Positions 1 to 7,047 of a stretch of DNA of 21,664 nt are shown here, one piece after another. Numbering within the stretch: the stretch's first letter is position 1; each line of letters opens with the position of its first letter. The notes under the pieces were generated by a model. The model was given only the letters and a program-made list of their open reading frames with translations. It was not told the DNA's origin and searched no databases. Where the stretch lies: positions 1 through 21,664 of the IMG/VR virus record IMGVR_UViG_3300007542_000227; one strand, given 5' to 3'. Made by a program: the position numbers and the translations under genes. Origin of the DNA: a virus.

Positions 1-177
1 ATCAGCGTGACCTTTGACATGGATCCGCAAGTTGCAATCCCGCATGAGGACGGCAGCGTTGACCTTGAGCCGCTGGCAGAGATTGAGTTGGATGGACGGC
101 GCTATTTCAGGTTTGAGGATAGCGAAGGCGTTGTCAAGTTGCTCCCAATCAACAGGCAGATAGAGCCATCACAATAG
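1..177 (+). CDS. 3' end of an unidentified gene upstream of the terminase
   Basis: Frame 1 is open from the window edge to a TAG at 175-177, giving the last 58 residues of a protein whose start lies outside. The tail is acidic (many Asp and Glu) with a short beta-like stretch around LDGRRYFRFED. It ends four bases before the large terminase start, so the two are probably co-transcribed. A small terminase subunit commonly sits here, and that is the best positional guess. No helix-turn-helix or other small-terminase signature is visible in this fragment, so the function stays open. Confidence 0.6.
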   Translation: MSVTFDMDPQVAIPHEDGSVDLEPLAEIELDGRRYFRFEDSEGVVKLLPINRQIEPSQ

Positions 178-181
178 AGTT

Positions 182-1555
182 ATGACAAATAGGCACACCA
201 CCAACGCCCGCATCGTCTACCCTATCCACGAGCGAACCGGATTTTGCGGGCCACTCCCATACCAGAAAGAGATGCACGAGAGCAGGGCAGAGGTGAAGCT
301 GCTTCAATGGGGCGTAGGGACCGGCAAAACGCAATGGGGCAGCGTTGAGGCTGAAAGCAATATGGTCAGGTTTGCTGGCAAGTACGGGCTGATCGTCGCA
401 CCGACCTACCGAATGCTAAAGGATGCAACCATACCAAAGATTACCGCAACGCTTGAGGCTTTCAAGCGGGTCAATGGGTTTAGCCTTGTGGACCACTTCC
501 ACAAGTCGGACATGGTTATGACTGTGCTAGGCGGTGGAGAGGTACGGCTGCGCTCTAGTGATGACCCAGACAAGATCCGTGGCCCTGACTATGCGTGGGC
601 GTGGTTCGATGAAGCATCGATGATGATGAACCAGGACATGATATGGGACATCACCACTAGCCGTATGCGTGCCGTTGCAGACCCGAGGATATGGATTACA
701 ACGACGCCCCGGGGCAATGATGGGATGTTGCGCCACGTCCACGAACAGATAGCCGCAGGGAACAAGAAGTACGTCTACAGCCAGGTGCCGACGTTTAGCA
801 ATATCCTGCTTCCTGCCGGCTACTGCGCACGGATGAAGGACGAGTATAGCGATGACTTCTACAGGCAAGAGGTTCTTGCCGAGGTTGTAGATGGCTCTGG
901 TACTGTGTTTGGCCGCATGTTTGGCCGCACCACTCACATGGTAGAGTTTGACATATCTAGAGAGTTGCGCCGGAAGTCAGAAGCGTGGGATCTGTTCGTG
1001 TCAATAGATTGGGGCGATGTCTACAACCATGCCGTCTACATTGCGCACCACAGAGAAAGCGATGTTGACTTCGTGTTTGGTGAGCGCCTGCTTGACCATG
1101 CGACCGTTGACCAATTCCGGGAGTTGGTCGTTGAGGACATCCGCAAGTTCCCGAAGCAACCAAAGACGATCTTCACCGACCCGACAGGCAACCAGTACAA
1201 CGCAAAACTCAGAACGATGCTAGGACGCAAGGTGCCCGTTCATTACGAGTGGCGTACCAACGTCCGTGACATTGCATTTGGGGTTGAACTGTGCAAGCGT
1301 CGCCTGCAAAGTGCATCAGGGAAAAAGCGGATGCTTTTCTCTGCCGACCTTCTCCGCTCTCCAAACAATAGGGGCAATGGCAGGGGTATCATCCTCTCCC
1401 TTGAAAACTACAAGTACCAGAGCAGCCGGGACGGGTTCAGCTACCGTGACAAGTTTGCCGACAACTCATGGCACAACCACGCTATTGACGCATGGCGCTA
1501 TTACGTCATCAACCGCTACCAGGACAGTCCCGGGCGGGAGAGGCTAGTGGTCTAG
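182..1555 (+). CDS. terL: Terminase large subunit (packaging ATPase-nuclease)
   Basis: This is the motor that pumps phage DNA into the prohead and cuts it. The 457 residues show the two-domain plan of the family. The ATPase half has a Walker A motif GVGTGKT at residues 44-50, a Walker B ending in the acidic pair D143-E144 (AWAWFDEA), and a coupling motif TTTPRG at 173-178. The RNase H-like nuclease half has acidic residues in the expected places: D276 in SIDWG, D333 in FTDPTG and D436 in HNHAIDAWRY. The length is normal and nothing looks broken. The ATG is four bases after the preceding stop, with only a weak ribosome site (TAGAG). Downstream the expected portal gene is displaced by three antisense genes, whose last stop lies two bases beyond this one. 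Confidence 0.97.
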   Translation: MTNRHTTNARIVYPIHERTGFCGPLPYQKEMHESRAEVKLLQWGVGTGKTQWGSVEAESNMVRFAGKYGLIVAPTYRMLKDATIPKITATLEAFKRVNGFSLVDHFHKSDMVMTVLGGGEVRLRSSDDPDKIRGPDYAWAWFDEASMMMNQDMIWDITTSRMRAVADPRIWITTTPRGNDGMLRHVHEQIAAGNKKYVYSQVPTFSNILLPAGYCARMKDEYSDDFYRQEVLAEVVDGSGTVFGRMFGRTTHMVEFDISRELRRKSEAWDLFVSIDWGDVYNHAVYIAHHRESDVDFVFGERLLDHATVDQFRELVVEDIRKFPKQPKTIFTDPTGNQYNAKLRTMLGRKVPVHYEWRTNVRDIAFGVELCKRRLQSASGKKRMLFSADLLRSPNNRGNGRGIILSLENYKYQSSRDGFSYRDKFADNSWHNHAIDAWRYYVINRYQDSPGRERLVV

Positions 1556-1557
1556 CA

Positions 1558-1791
1558 TCAATTTGAGCCGCCAAACCTTGCTGGCCTGTAAGCTTCAACG
1601 ATGAAGTCTGCCATGCTCACCTCAAGCGCCTTGCAGAGGCGTTGCAGCGTCTTCATCTTCATCCCGCCATTGCTGCCGAGTTGCTTGCTCACGGTTGACG
1701 GTGCCAGCCCCATGCGCTGCGCCAACTCGTTCACCGTGATGCCCCGCTCCTGCATGATGCGCTTTGCTGCTCGTCTTGTGTCTGGTTTCAT
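1558..1791 (-). CDS. XRE-family helix-turn-helix regulator
   Basis: A 77-residue DNA-binding protein of the Cro/CI/XRE type. The helix-turn-helix lies at about residues 18-39 (ITVNELAQRMGLAPSTVSKQLG region), with the supporting helices at 46-66, so the protein is little more than the domain. The chosen ATG at 1791 is preceded by AGGAGGG at good spacing. It overlaps the stop of the upstream membrane-protein gene as ATGA, which implies translational coupling. A start 30 bases further upstream is open but has no such support. It is the last gene of a three-gene antisense set between terminase and portal. It may repress its own operon or control the opposing late promoter. An antitoxin-like role is possible, but no toxin partner is recognised. 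Confidence 0.85.
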   Translation of the reverse strand: MKPDTRRAAKRIMQERGITVNELAQRMGLAPSTVSKQLGSNGGMKMKTLQRLCKALEVSMADFIVEAYRPARFGGSN

Positions 1792-2048
1792 TTGCCCTCC
1801 TGCCGGATATAGCCCCGGCAATGCGATAGTTGCTGTTCTATCTCACATTGTATGCGTTCTATCCTGCGCAGCATTCTGCGCTCCTCCTGATTGCAATAGT
1901 CACACCTTGACTCAGTTGCCTCCATGAATCGCCCGCAAGCGCAGGTTGGGCGAACAAAGAATGACAATACCAGAATGCCCAAAATGCAAGCGCACGGATA
2001 AAACACAAACAGAAACACGACCACCTCTTGCGGCCCTATGTCGCACAT
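1788..2048 (-). CDS. Small membrane protein with CxC and CxxC motifs
   Basis: Unrecognised protein of 86 residues. Residues 9-32 form one strongly hydrophobic stretch rich in Phe, Val, Leu and Ile, typical of a membrane helix. It is followed by Cys36-x-Cys38 and Cys49-x2-Cys52, spaced like a small zinc ribbon, and then by an Arg/Glu-rich, probably helical tail (55-86). The start has AAGGAGG five bases upstream, a strong ribosome site. The stop overlaps the start of the XRE gene (ATGA). A single-helix membrane protein encoded by a moron suggests a host-surface role such as superinfection exclusion, but that is inference from context only. The cysteines could instead form disulfides. Confidence 0.72.
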   Translation of the reverse strand: MCDIGPQEVVVFLFVFYPCACILGILVLSFFVRPTCACGRFMEATESRCDYCNQEERRMLRRIERIQCEIEQQLSHCRGYIRQEGK

Positions 2049-2093
2049 CTTGCCTCCTTGCCCCTACTAGGCCGGGGGATTGGCGCTTTGATG

Positions 2094-2447
2094 TTATGCC
2101 TCAATTCTTTCAAGTGCTGCCATGACCATGTTGTATCCGTGAATGTCGATCTTTCTTGTGTGCATTGACTTCGCACATCGATCATAGACCCGGAAGTTGC
2201 GCAACGCTTTTGCCTGTCGCTTTGCGCAGGTACAGCCGACCGTTGCGGTTTCTTTGGTTTCCTTGCATCGGACGATAACCCACACAGCGTGCTCACGGCC
2301 GCAAATGTCACATTCACGGTATTCGCCAGAACCGGCGACTGCACGCCACGCACCGTCGATGAAATCATAGTCTCTGGTATCAATGGTGTCCCATACTGCC
2401 CAGGTGCCAGTCTCGAATTTGGTTGCGGTGCCAGTTGCCTTGTCCAT
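2094..2447 (-). CDS. Small zinc-ribbon-like protein
   Basis: Unrecognised protein of 117 residues and the first gene of the antisense set. Cys46-x2-Cys49 (ECDICG), an isolated Cys61 and Cys72-x-Cys74 (GCTCAK) are arranged like a zinc ribbon. A basic stretch rich in Lys and Arg follows (77-100), which would suit nucleic-acid binding. The ATG at 2447 has a GGGAGAG site just upstream. A sigma70-like promoter candidate lies at 2492-2521 on the same strand. The stop is 45 bases before the membrane-protein start. A longer reading frame on the same strand (2036-2521) overlaps it completely but lacks comparable composition, so this frame was preferred. The metal ligands are an inference from spacing; the function is unknown. 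Confidence 0.75.
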   Translation of the reverse strand: MDKATGTATKFETGTWAVWDTIDTRDYDFIDGAWRAVAGSGEYRECDICGREHAVWVIVRCKETKETATVGCTCAKRQAKALRNFRVYDRCAKSMHTRKIDIHGYNMVMAALERIEA

Positions 2448-2467
2448 CTTGCTCTCCCTTTTTCAAC

Positions 2468-2483
2468 CGGGCTTCCTTGCCCG
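2468..2483 (-). promoter_or_regulatory. Leader hairpin or operator of the antisense operon
   Basis: A perfect inverted repeat CGGGC / GCCCG with a six-base loop lies just downstream of the minus-strand -10 candidate, roughly at +2 to +17 of the expected transcript and before the ribosome site of the zinc-ribbon gene. It could stabilise the 5' end of the RNA or act as a short operator. There is no U tract, so it is not a terminator. Confidence 0.35.
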
Positions 2484-2491
2484 CCTAAGTA

Positions 2492-2521
2492 CATATAACC
2501 ACAGCCAGCCGAGCAAGTCAA
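2492..2521 (-). promoter_or_regulatory. Promoter candidate for the antisense three-gene set
   Basis: On the minus strand TTGACT (2521-2516) is followed after 18 bases by TATATG (2497-2492), or after 17 bases by TTATAT. The -35 matches five of six consensus bases and the -10 four of six. It sits about 45 bases upstream of the ATG at 2447 and points into the cassette. Confidence 0.5.
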
Positions 2522-2564
2522 CTATCGCAGTCAAATTTTTTTGCCTGCAATGGTGCAAATGTAG

Positions 2565-2680
2565 CGCAAACCAGCATGGCTGTAGGGCGAAAAAATTTCT
2601 TTGCCATGTCGTTTTTTTGTTGCGCTCCAGGTGCCACCATGCGCAACTAATCGGCACCAAAACCGCAAACCAGCACGGTT
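2565..2680 (+). repeat. Degenerate direct repeats, spacing 99 bases
   Basis: CGCAAACCAGCATGGCT at 2565-2581 recurs at 2664-2680 with two changes (C for T, T for C). Beyond the 17-mer the similarity continues loosely. GTTTTTTTGTTGCGC (2611-2625) resembles GCTTGTTTGGTTGCGG near 2691-2706 if about 20 bases (GGCGAAAA...TTTGCC, 2586-2605) are missing from the second copy. An inverted pair TTGCGC (2620-2625) / GCGCAA (2641-2646) lies inside the first unit. They may be binding sites or relics of a duplicated gene fragment. Confidence 0.5.
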
Positions 2681-2817
2681 ACTTACTCTGGCTTGTTTGG
2701 TTGCGGAAAACACACCGATGCGGCGATGGATGGCCTGCACCGATGTAACGGGAGGGGATTGTGAGACTCAAGCGCATCATATCACCCACGACGCAACTTG
2801 TCACGAAATAAAACACT

Positions 2818-2847
2818 TTGACAACGTGTGTCGCATTCTGATACAGT
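2818..2847 (+). promoter_or_regulatory. Promoter candidate for the late (portal to tail) operon
   Basis: A perfect TTGACA (2818-2823) is followed after 18 bases by TACAGT (2842-2847), which carries an upstream TG at 2839-2840 as in extended -10 promoters. A start near 2854 would leave a leader of about 27 bases before the portal ribosome site. The dyad GACA-N5-TGTC (2820-2832) overlaps the -35 and could be an operator for the nearby XRE protein; that is speculation. Confidence 0.55.
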
Positions 2848-2880
2848 CAGAGTAACGAGGGGGGCAAGGGGAGGGTATCC

Positions 2881-4464
2881 TTGCTCTGGACAGACACGAC
2901 GAATAGCGCAGTAGCCGACACACTGACTGAAGCAAAGCGCCGCATAAGGTACGAGTACGATGCTCACATTGGCGAGATCGTAGACTACTATGGCGGCATC
3001 TTCAGCCCGTACTTTGAGGGTAGTCTTGACACCACGAATAGGGTGGTGTCAACGAGTAGCCGCAACAGCCTTACTCCTGAAAACTCAGGATACAGCAACC
3101 AGCATAGCTACTTCCAGCGGTACTTTCCTAACGCCTACGACAATGGCAACGGCGCCCTGTTCCCTGCCTATCTCAAGTTTCTTCGCAGGCTAGTCAACCT
3201 CAAGGCTTCACTCTTCCACCGACAGCCCAGATACGTCTGGATGGTTGGCGACCAGAAGGTAGAGCCTGACAGCCGGGAAGCACAGATCCTCAAAAAGATT
3301 GAGTATCAGTGCAGGATGACAACCCGGCTCAAAGAACTTGACCGCATGACCAGGCTTTGCAAGACAGCGTTTAGCGTGTGGGCATGGCGCAACGGTCGCA
3401 TGAACCTTGACGTTTACACTCCTGACCTTGTGGACGTGTGGCAGGACCAGAACGACCCTGCAAGCCTCGATGCCTGTTTCGTCATCACGCAGGAATTGCC
3501 GCAGCCGCAAGACACTATGTTGTCAACTGAGCAGCGGCGCTTTGCAGTTTGGGAGCGACCTAGTGCCGGTGAAGTAACCGTTGGCGATGGCAACGAGTCA
3601 ACGGAATGGACCATGCGCATCCTGGACGTGAACGGTAAGGAGCTGGACAACCCGCTCTTTGCCGACAACGTAAACCAGTATGGCGAATACCCTCACATCG
3701 TCTGGCACGAGAACGACCCGTCAGACTGCATCATCGTACCGCCTGACGACAGTTATCGCACGATGCAGGTAGGGACCAACCTGCTTTGGTCGCACTACCT
3801 GTTGAACGCCCAGAGCAGCGGCGGCGTGATGAAGCTCAAAACGCAGCGGGACTTTGGGCCATCTGACCTTCCGATCGGCATGAACAAGGCGGTCCTGCTA
3901 GAGCCAAACGAGGACTTCACGTTTGAGCAGGTCAGATTTGACGCAGAGAGCATGGTGCAGTTTGCACAGTCATACGTTCAGGCTTTCGCAGCATCCGAGG
4001 GAATCCACCCGGACGCCTTCGCCATTGACGGTCAGTCATTCTCAAACGCCATCACTGCGGTTGCTAAGCAGATGGACCGGATGGACCTGCAAGAAGAGCG
4101 GGAAGATTCAGAGCAGTATTGGGAATACAAGGCAGTTGAACTTTCCCGCAAACTGGTCCCGGTTTGGAATCATCACAACCGTGGAGACAAACTGCCAGAT
4201 AACCTGTCATTGACAATCGAGTGGGCCGTGTCCGATATGCCAATGGACCCGCTCCACCAGATTCAGGCACGGCAGGCAGCGTACAACACCGGAGTCCGCA
4301 GCCCGGTTGATGACATCATGGAATCGGACCCGACTATCAAGACACGGCAGGAAGCCCTGAGCAAGTACGGGCGCAACCTGGGCGAGATGGCAATTAGAGA
4401 GAGAGAACTAGGCGGAATGAGACAGACGCCCGACACGAAACGCACCGGCGGGCAGGAGGAATAA
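2881..4464 (+). CDS. Portal protein
   Basis: The portal ring forms the DNA entry channel at the unique capsid vertex, seeds head assembly and docks the terminase. The 527-residue length suits the SPP1 gp6-type portal family. Residues 100-121 (FLRRLVNLKASLF region) match the early helical part. A long central alpha/beta region follows, then a helical segment around 360-420 (YVQAFAASEGIHP, then AVAKQMDRMDLQEERED) typical of the portal stem and wing, and a polar C-terminus rich in Arg and Glu. The start is a TTG at 2881 with AGGGGAGGG five bases upstream; no ATG fits better. It is the first gene after the late promoter candidate. The assignment rests on sequence character and position. Confidence 0.88.
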   Translation: MLWTDTTNSAVADTLTEAKRRIRYEYDAHIGEIVDYYGGIFSPYFEGSLDTTNRVVSTSSRNSLTPENSGYSNQHSYFQRYFPNAYDNGNGALFPAYLKFLRRLVNLKASLFHRQPRYVWMVGDQKVEPDSREAQILKKIEYQCRMTTRLKELDRMTRLCKTAFSVWAWRNGRMNLDVYTPDLVDVWQDQNDPASLDACFVITQELPQPQDTMLSTEQRRFAVWERPSAGEVTVGDGNESTEWTMRILDVNGKELDNPLFADNVNQYGEYPHIVWHENDPSDCIIVPPDDSYRTMQVGTNLLWSHYLLNAQSSGGVMKLKTQRDFGPSDLPIGMNKAVLLEPNEDFTFEQVRFDAESMVQFAQSYVQAFAASEGIHPDAFAIDGQSFSNAITAVAKQMDRMDLQEEREDSEQYWEYKAVELSRKLVPVWNHHNRGDKLPDNLSLTIEWAVSDMPMDPLHQIQARQAAYNTGVRSPVDDIMESDPTIKTRQEALSKYGRNLGEMAIRERELGGMRQTPDTKRTGGQEE

Positions 4465-4470
4465 TAGAGC

Positions 4471-4884
4471 ATGAGCAAATACAAGGCACAACGCAAGACT
4501 GTATCCATCACGAATGGCGCAACCAATTCGACGGCATTTTATCTACCTCCTGGCGCAAAATCAATCCGTGTCGGCCTGAGCGCCGCAGATGCAGCCGCAA
4601 CCTATGACCTGCAAGCGTTCTATGGCTCTGTTGACGAGGGCGCATATGACGAGGGTGCCGGTGGCCCGTCTGCCATTTCAACCGATTGGGTTGATGTGTT
4701 CATCGGTGGCAGCAACACCACCAAAGTAACCATTGCTGGCACTCCTGTCAGAATGTCGATGCTTGACGTTCAGGGCGACTCTCCTGCCATGCTTCCCCCG
4801 GGATGGTATCGGTTCCAGGCAAGCGTTGGCGTCACCGGCGATAAGTCGTTTGAAGTTGTCTATGCAATGCCTTTTGGCGGGTAG
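4471..4884 (+). CDS. Hypothetical beta-rich structural protein
   Basis: Unrecognised, 137 residues, with no membrane segment. Alternating hydrophobic residues with many Gly, Ala, Thr and Asp suggest a compact beta sandwich; the ending (PPGWYRFQASVGVTGDKSFEVVYAMPFGG) is typical of such folds. An AGGAGGA site lies about ten bases before the ATG, and the gene ends two bases before the next start. Placed between portal and scaffold and paired with the following beta-rich gene, it is most likely a virion component such as a minor head or fibre protein. The role is inferred from position only. Confidence 0.75.
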   Translation: MSKYKAQRKTVSITNGATNSTAFYLPPGAKSIRVGLSAADAAATYDLQAFYGSVDEGAYDEGAGGPSAISTDWVDVFIGGSNTTKVTIAGTPVRMSMLDVQGDSPAMLPPGWYRFQASVGVTGDKSFEVVYAMPFGG

Positions 4885-4886
4885 CG

Positions 4887-5843
4887 ATGACGAAACTACA
4901 CACAGGCGCAAACGGGACCGAAGTAGACCTTACCAATGGTGATGTCAAGGTTGGCGTCGTTGGTATTGTCCCACTTCCTACAGGTGCGGCTACTGAGGCA
5001 AAACAGTTGCCTGATGGGCACAATGTCGTAGTATCTAGTTCTGCTCTTCCTGCGGGGGCATCAACTGAGGCTACGCTTGCCCTGTTGCTTGCCAAATTCG
5101 TCACCAACGGCGACGGGCGGGTAACTGTCCAAAGCAAGCCTTACTATGTCTCTATTGCCGAGGGCGAGGTTGCCAACCATGAGAGTTGGCGGAAGTTTGG
5201 CCGCAATGGTGCCATCGGTGCTACCATCGAGGACATCCACGAGCCGGGCGGCACCTATTACTACCTTCCTTCTGCGCAGCAACTCAAGATAAGCAGCAGC
5301 AGCGGTCTAGATGCCGCAGCCGGGACAGGGGCGCAAAAGGTCACCATCACGGGGCTGGACTCCAACTATGACGAGTTGGAGGAGGAAGTTACGATGGTCG
5401 GCGGCGGGACTGCCACCACCACGGGGTCATTCTTTCGTGTCAACCGTGCCCGTGTGACGGCAGCAGGGACTGGCGGCACCAACGCAGGCAACATCAGCAT
5501 CAAGGACAACGCAGGGGCAAACACCGTTTCGTACATTTCAACCGGCAACGCACAGACGCTACAGGCAGTGTACACCGTGCCAAACGGAAAAGAGCACTAC
5601 GTCGTCCGGTGGAACGTCAGCGAAACAGGAGCAAAGGCAACGACGGTATTCCTGTTCGCAAAGCCGTTTGGGGAAGTATCTCAGGTCAAGGACTCAATGG
5701 ACGTGAACGGGACCGCAAACACGCACACCTACGACGTTCCACTGAAGTTTGAAGGCAAGACAGAGTTGGCGGTGCGTGCTGTATCTGCCGCAACCGGTGC
5801 GGCTGTATCGTCATCGTGGGGCGGGTGGTTGGAGACTGAATAG
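4887..5843 (+). CDS. Putative virion protein with GLD-NY beta module
   Basis: A 318-residue Gly/Thr/Ala-rich protein. The N-terminal part has two copies of LPxGAxTEAxx, at residues 30-40 and 54-64, a motif I know from phage fibre-like proteins. A module around residues 97-207 (SWRKFGRNG..., GTGAQKVTITGLDSNYDELE, then RVTAAGTGGTNAGNISI) resembles a beta domain that recurs in structural proteins of aquatic phages; this is recalled, not searched. The C-terminal 90 residues are again beta-rich and end in SSWGGWLETE. It starts two bases after the previous stop and its TAG shares one base with the next start (GTG). A head fibre or minor capsid protein is likely. The position between portal and scaffold is unusual for a tail fibre. 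Confidence 0.78.
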   Translation: MTKLHTGANGTEVDLTNGDVKVGVVGIVPLPTGAATEAKQLPDGHNVVVSSSALPAGASTEATLALLLAKFVTNGDGRVTVQSKPYYVSIAEGEVANHESWRKFGRNGAIGATIEDIHEPGGTYYYLPSAQQLKISSSSGLDAAAGTGAQKVTITGLDSNYDELEEEVTMVGGGTATTTGSFFRVNRARVTAAGTGGTNAGNISIKDNAGANTVSYISTGNAQTLQAVYTVPNGKEHYVVRWNVSETGAKATTVFLFAKPFGEVSQVKDSMDVNGTANTHTYDVPLKFEGKTELAVRAVSAATGAAVSSSWGGWLETE

Positions 5844-6451
5844 TGTTACAGTTCGACATCAGTTGGAAGGCGCTGAAGAATCTCAAAGCACTTGACTTTG
5901 AGGACCAGCGTTTTCTGCAATGGCTTGCGCCGAGAATAGCGCAGGGCATTCGTGAACGAACACTGAAAGGGGTATTGCCTAGCGGAAGGAAAACGGACCC
6001 GCTCGGGTTTTCCTATGGCAAGTGGAAAAGCAAGACAGGCAAGAAGCCCTACAGGGACTCCTACAAGAGCGGCACTATGTGGGGTGGCCTCAACGCTAAA
6101 GTCACCAACAAAGAACGCTTCCAACTGTTCTTCTCTGGCTCTCACGGCGAGGTTGTCACTAAGACTCAGGCCACCGACACGAAAACAAGAAAGAAGGGCG
6201 ACACCGTGCGGCGCAAGGTCCGAAACCAGGACATCGCTAACATCTGGGCAGGTCTGGGAAGTGCGCCCCGTGGCGGTAGCGTTCCATCCCATGCGTTCAT
6301 GGCGGCAGACGATAAGCAAGAGCGCATGATCCACAGGCAGTATGAGCGCCGAGTGCTGTGGAAGAATTTAGACAAGTTGCCAGCCGATTCTGACACAGGC
6401 AAGAACCTGTTTGTCAGGTCGTCAGTCATAGGTAGTACAAACAACATCTAG
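5843..6451 (+). CDS. Probable virion morphogenesis / head-tail completion protein
   Basis: 202 residues, strongly basic. The layout is that of the Mu gpG / HK97 gp10-like morphogenesis proteins: an N-terminal helix with an RxxLxxLAPRIAQGIRERT-like run (about 20-42), then a YGKWKSKTGKKPYRDSYKSGTMWGGL-type segment (59-84) equal to the family's 'YAxWKxxxGxxxxLxxTGxL', and a beta strand LFFSGSHG. The C-terminal half is less typical. The start is GTG at 5843, overlapping the last base of the preceding TAG. It sits before the scaffold, whereas such proteins more often follow the capsid gene, so a minor head protein is the alternative. Confidence 0.65.
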   Translation: MLQFDISWKALKNLKALDFEDQRFLQWLAPRIAQGIRERTLKGVLPSGRKTDPLGFSYGKWKSKTGKKPYRDSYKSGTMWGGLNAKVTNKERFQLFFSGSHGEVVTKTQATDTKTRKKGDTVRRKVRNQDIANIWAGLGSAPRGGSVPSHAFMAADDKQERMIHRQYERRVLWKNLDKLPADSDTGKNLFVRSSVIGSTNNI

Positions 6452-6459
6452 GGGGCACG

Positions 6460-7038
6460 ATGACTACCGATCAAACGCAGACCAGCGATACGGTCACCAC
6501 GGGCGCACCCGCCGACACAGGGACACCAATCACGCAGGCCAGCGATACGGCACCCGTCAGCGCACCGGACGATAACGGGGCGAAAACCTACACGCAGGCA
6601 GACATCGAGTCTGCGAAGCGTGGCATTTTGAAACAGCAGCAAGAGTTGCAGCGCCAGAACGAAGAGTTGCAACGCAAGCTGCAAGAGCACGAGGAGGCAA
6701 AGCTTTCTGAGTTGGAACGGGCACAAAAACGGGCAGAAGCCGCTGAAGAGATGGCGCAGCAACACAAGGCGAAGATTGCCGAGTTTGAAACGCTGCAACG
6801 TCGAAATCAGGCCGCAGCAACGCTGTCACAACTGAACGTGCGAAACGCTGAAGTTATCGCCCATGCAATCCCTGATGACATCCTGGGAGACATGGAGGCG
6901 GTACAGGCGTGGGCGAAGGACAACAACCTGATTGAAAACCCGGGCGGGAATATGCCTGGTGGCCGACAGGGAACCGCACGCACATCAGAGACGCAGCGGA
7001 ACTACAACGACATCTACCGTAACCCGTACAAACGATAA
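6460..7038 (+). CDS. Capsid scaffolding protein
   Basis: Scaffold guides coat subunits into a prohead and leaves or is degraded before packaging. The 192 residues show the usual plan: a disordered Thr/Ser/Ala/Pro-rich N-terminus (1-45) holding two related SDTxxxxAP copies (about 9-17 and 28-36), a long Gln/Glu/Lys/Arg coiled coil (47-118), then a mixed helical part (125-160) and a flexible Gly-rich tail ending in the basic YRNPYKR. A basic C-terminus is the coat-binding end in several scaffolds. GGGGG lies before the ATG. As a separate gene upstream of a decoration protein and capsid it matches SPP1 gp11-12-13 order. Confidence 0.85.
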   Translation: MTTDQTQTSDTVTTGAPADTGTPITQASDTAPVSAPDDNGAKTYTQADIESAKRGILKQQQELQRQNEELQRKLQEHEEAKLSELERAQKRAEAAEEMAQQHKAKIAEFETLQRRNQAAATLSQLNVRNAEVIAHAIPDDILGDMEAVQAWAKDNNLIENPGGNMPGGRQGTARTSETQRNYNDIYRNPYKR

Positions 7039-7047
7039 GGAGACACC

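Larger units (their letters stand above)
2448..2880. other. Gene-poor divergent control region
   Basis: This 433-base gap separates the - strand cassette from the + strand late genes. It holds a promoter candidate for each direction (2492-2521 minus, 2818-2847 plus), a hairpin in the minus leader (2468-2483), degenerate direct repeats (2565-2680) and several A/T tracts (2533-2541, 2590-2598, 2612-2618). I see no convincing gene. A 16-codon frame at 2761-2811 has a good ribosome site. A 69-codon minus frame at 2531-2740 has none. Confidence 0.7.

Noticed and set aside
1543-1556. Hairpin GCTAG / CTAGC at the terminase stop as a terminator
   Set aside because: Only five pairs and no T run on either strand, so termination is not supported.
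2036-2521. 161-codon minus frame overlapping the zinc-ribbon gene
   Set aside because: Fully overlaps a better frame with its own ribosome site and ordered cysteine pairs, and it runs across the promoter candidate.
2586-2618. Imperfect stem GGCGAAA / TTTGCC followed by seven T as a + strand terminator
   Set aside because: The stem has a wobble and a mismatch and the T run starts six bases too late. It is better seen as part of the degenerate repeats.
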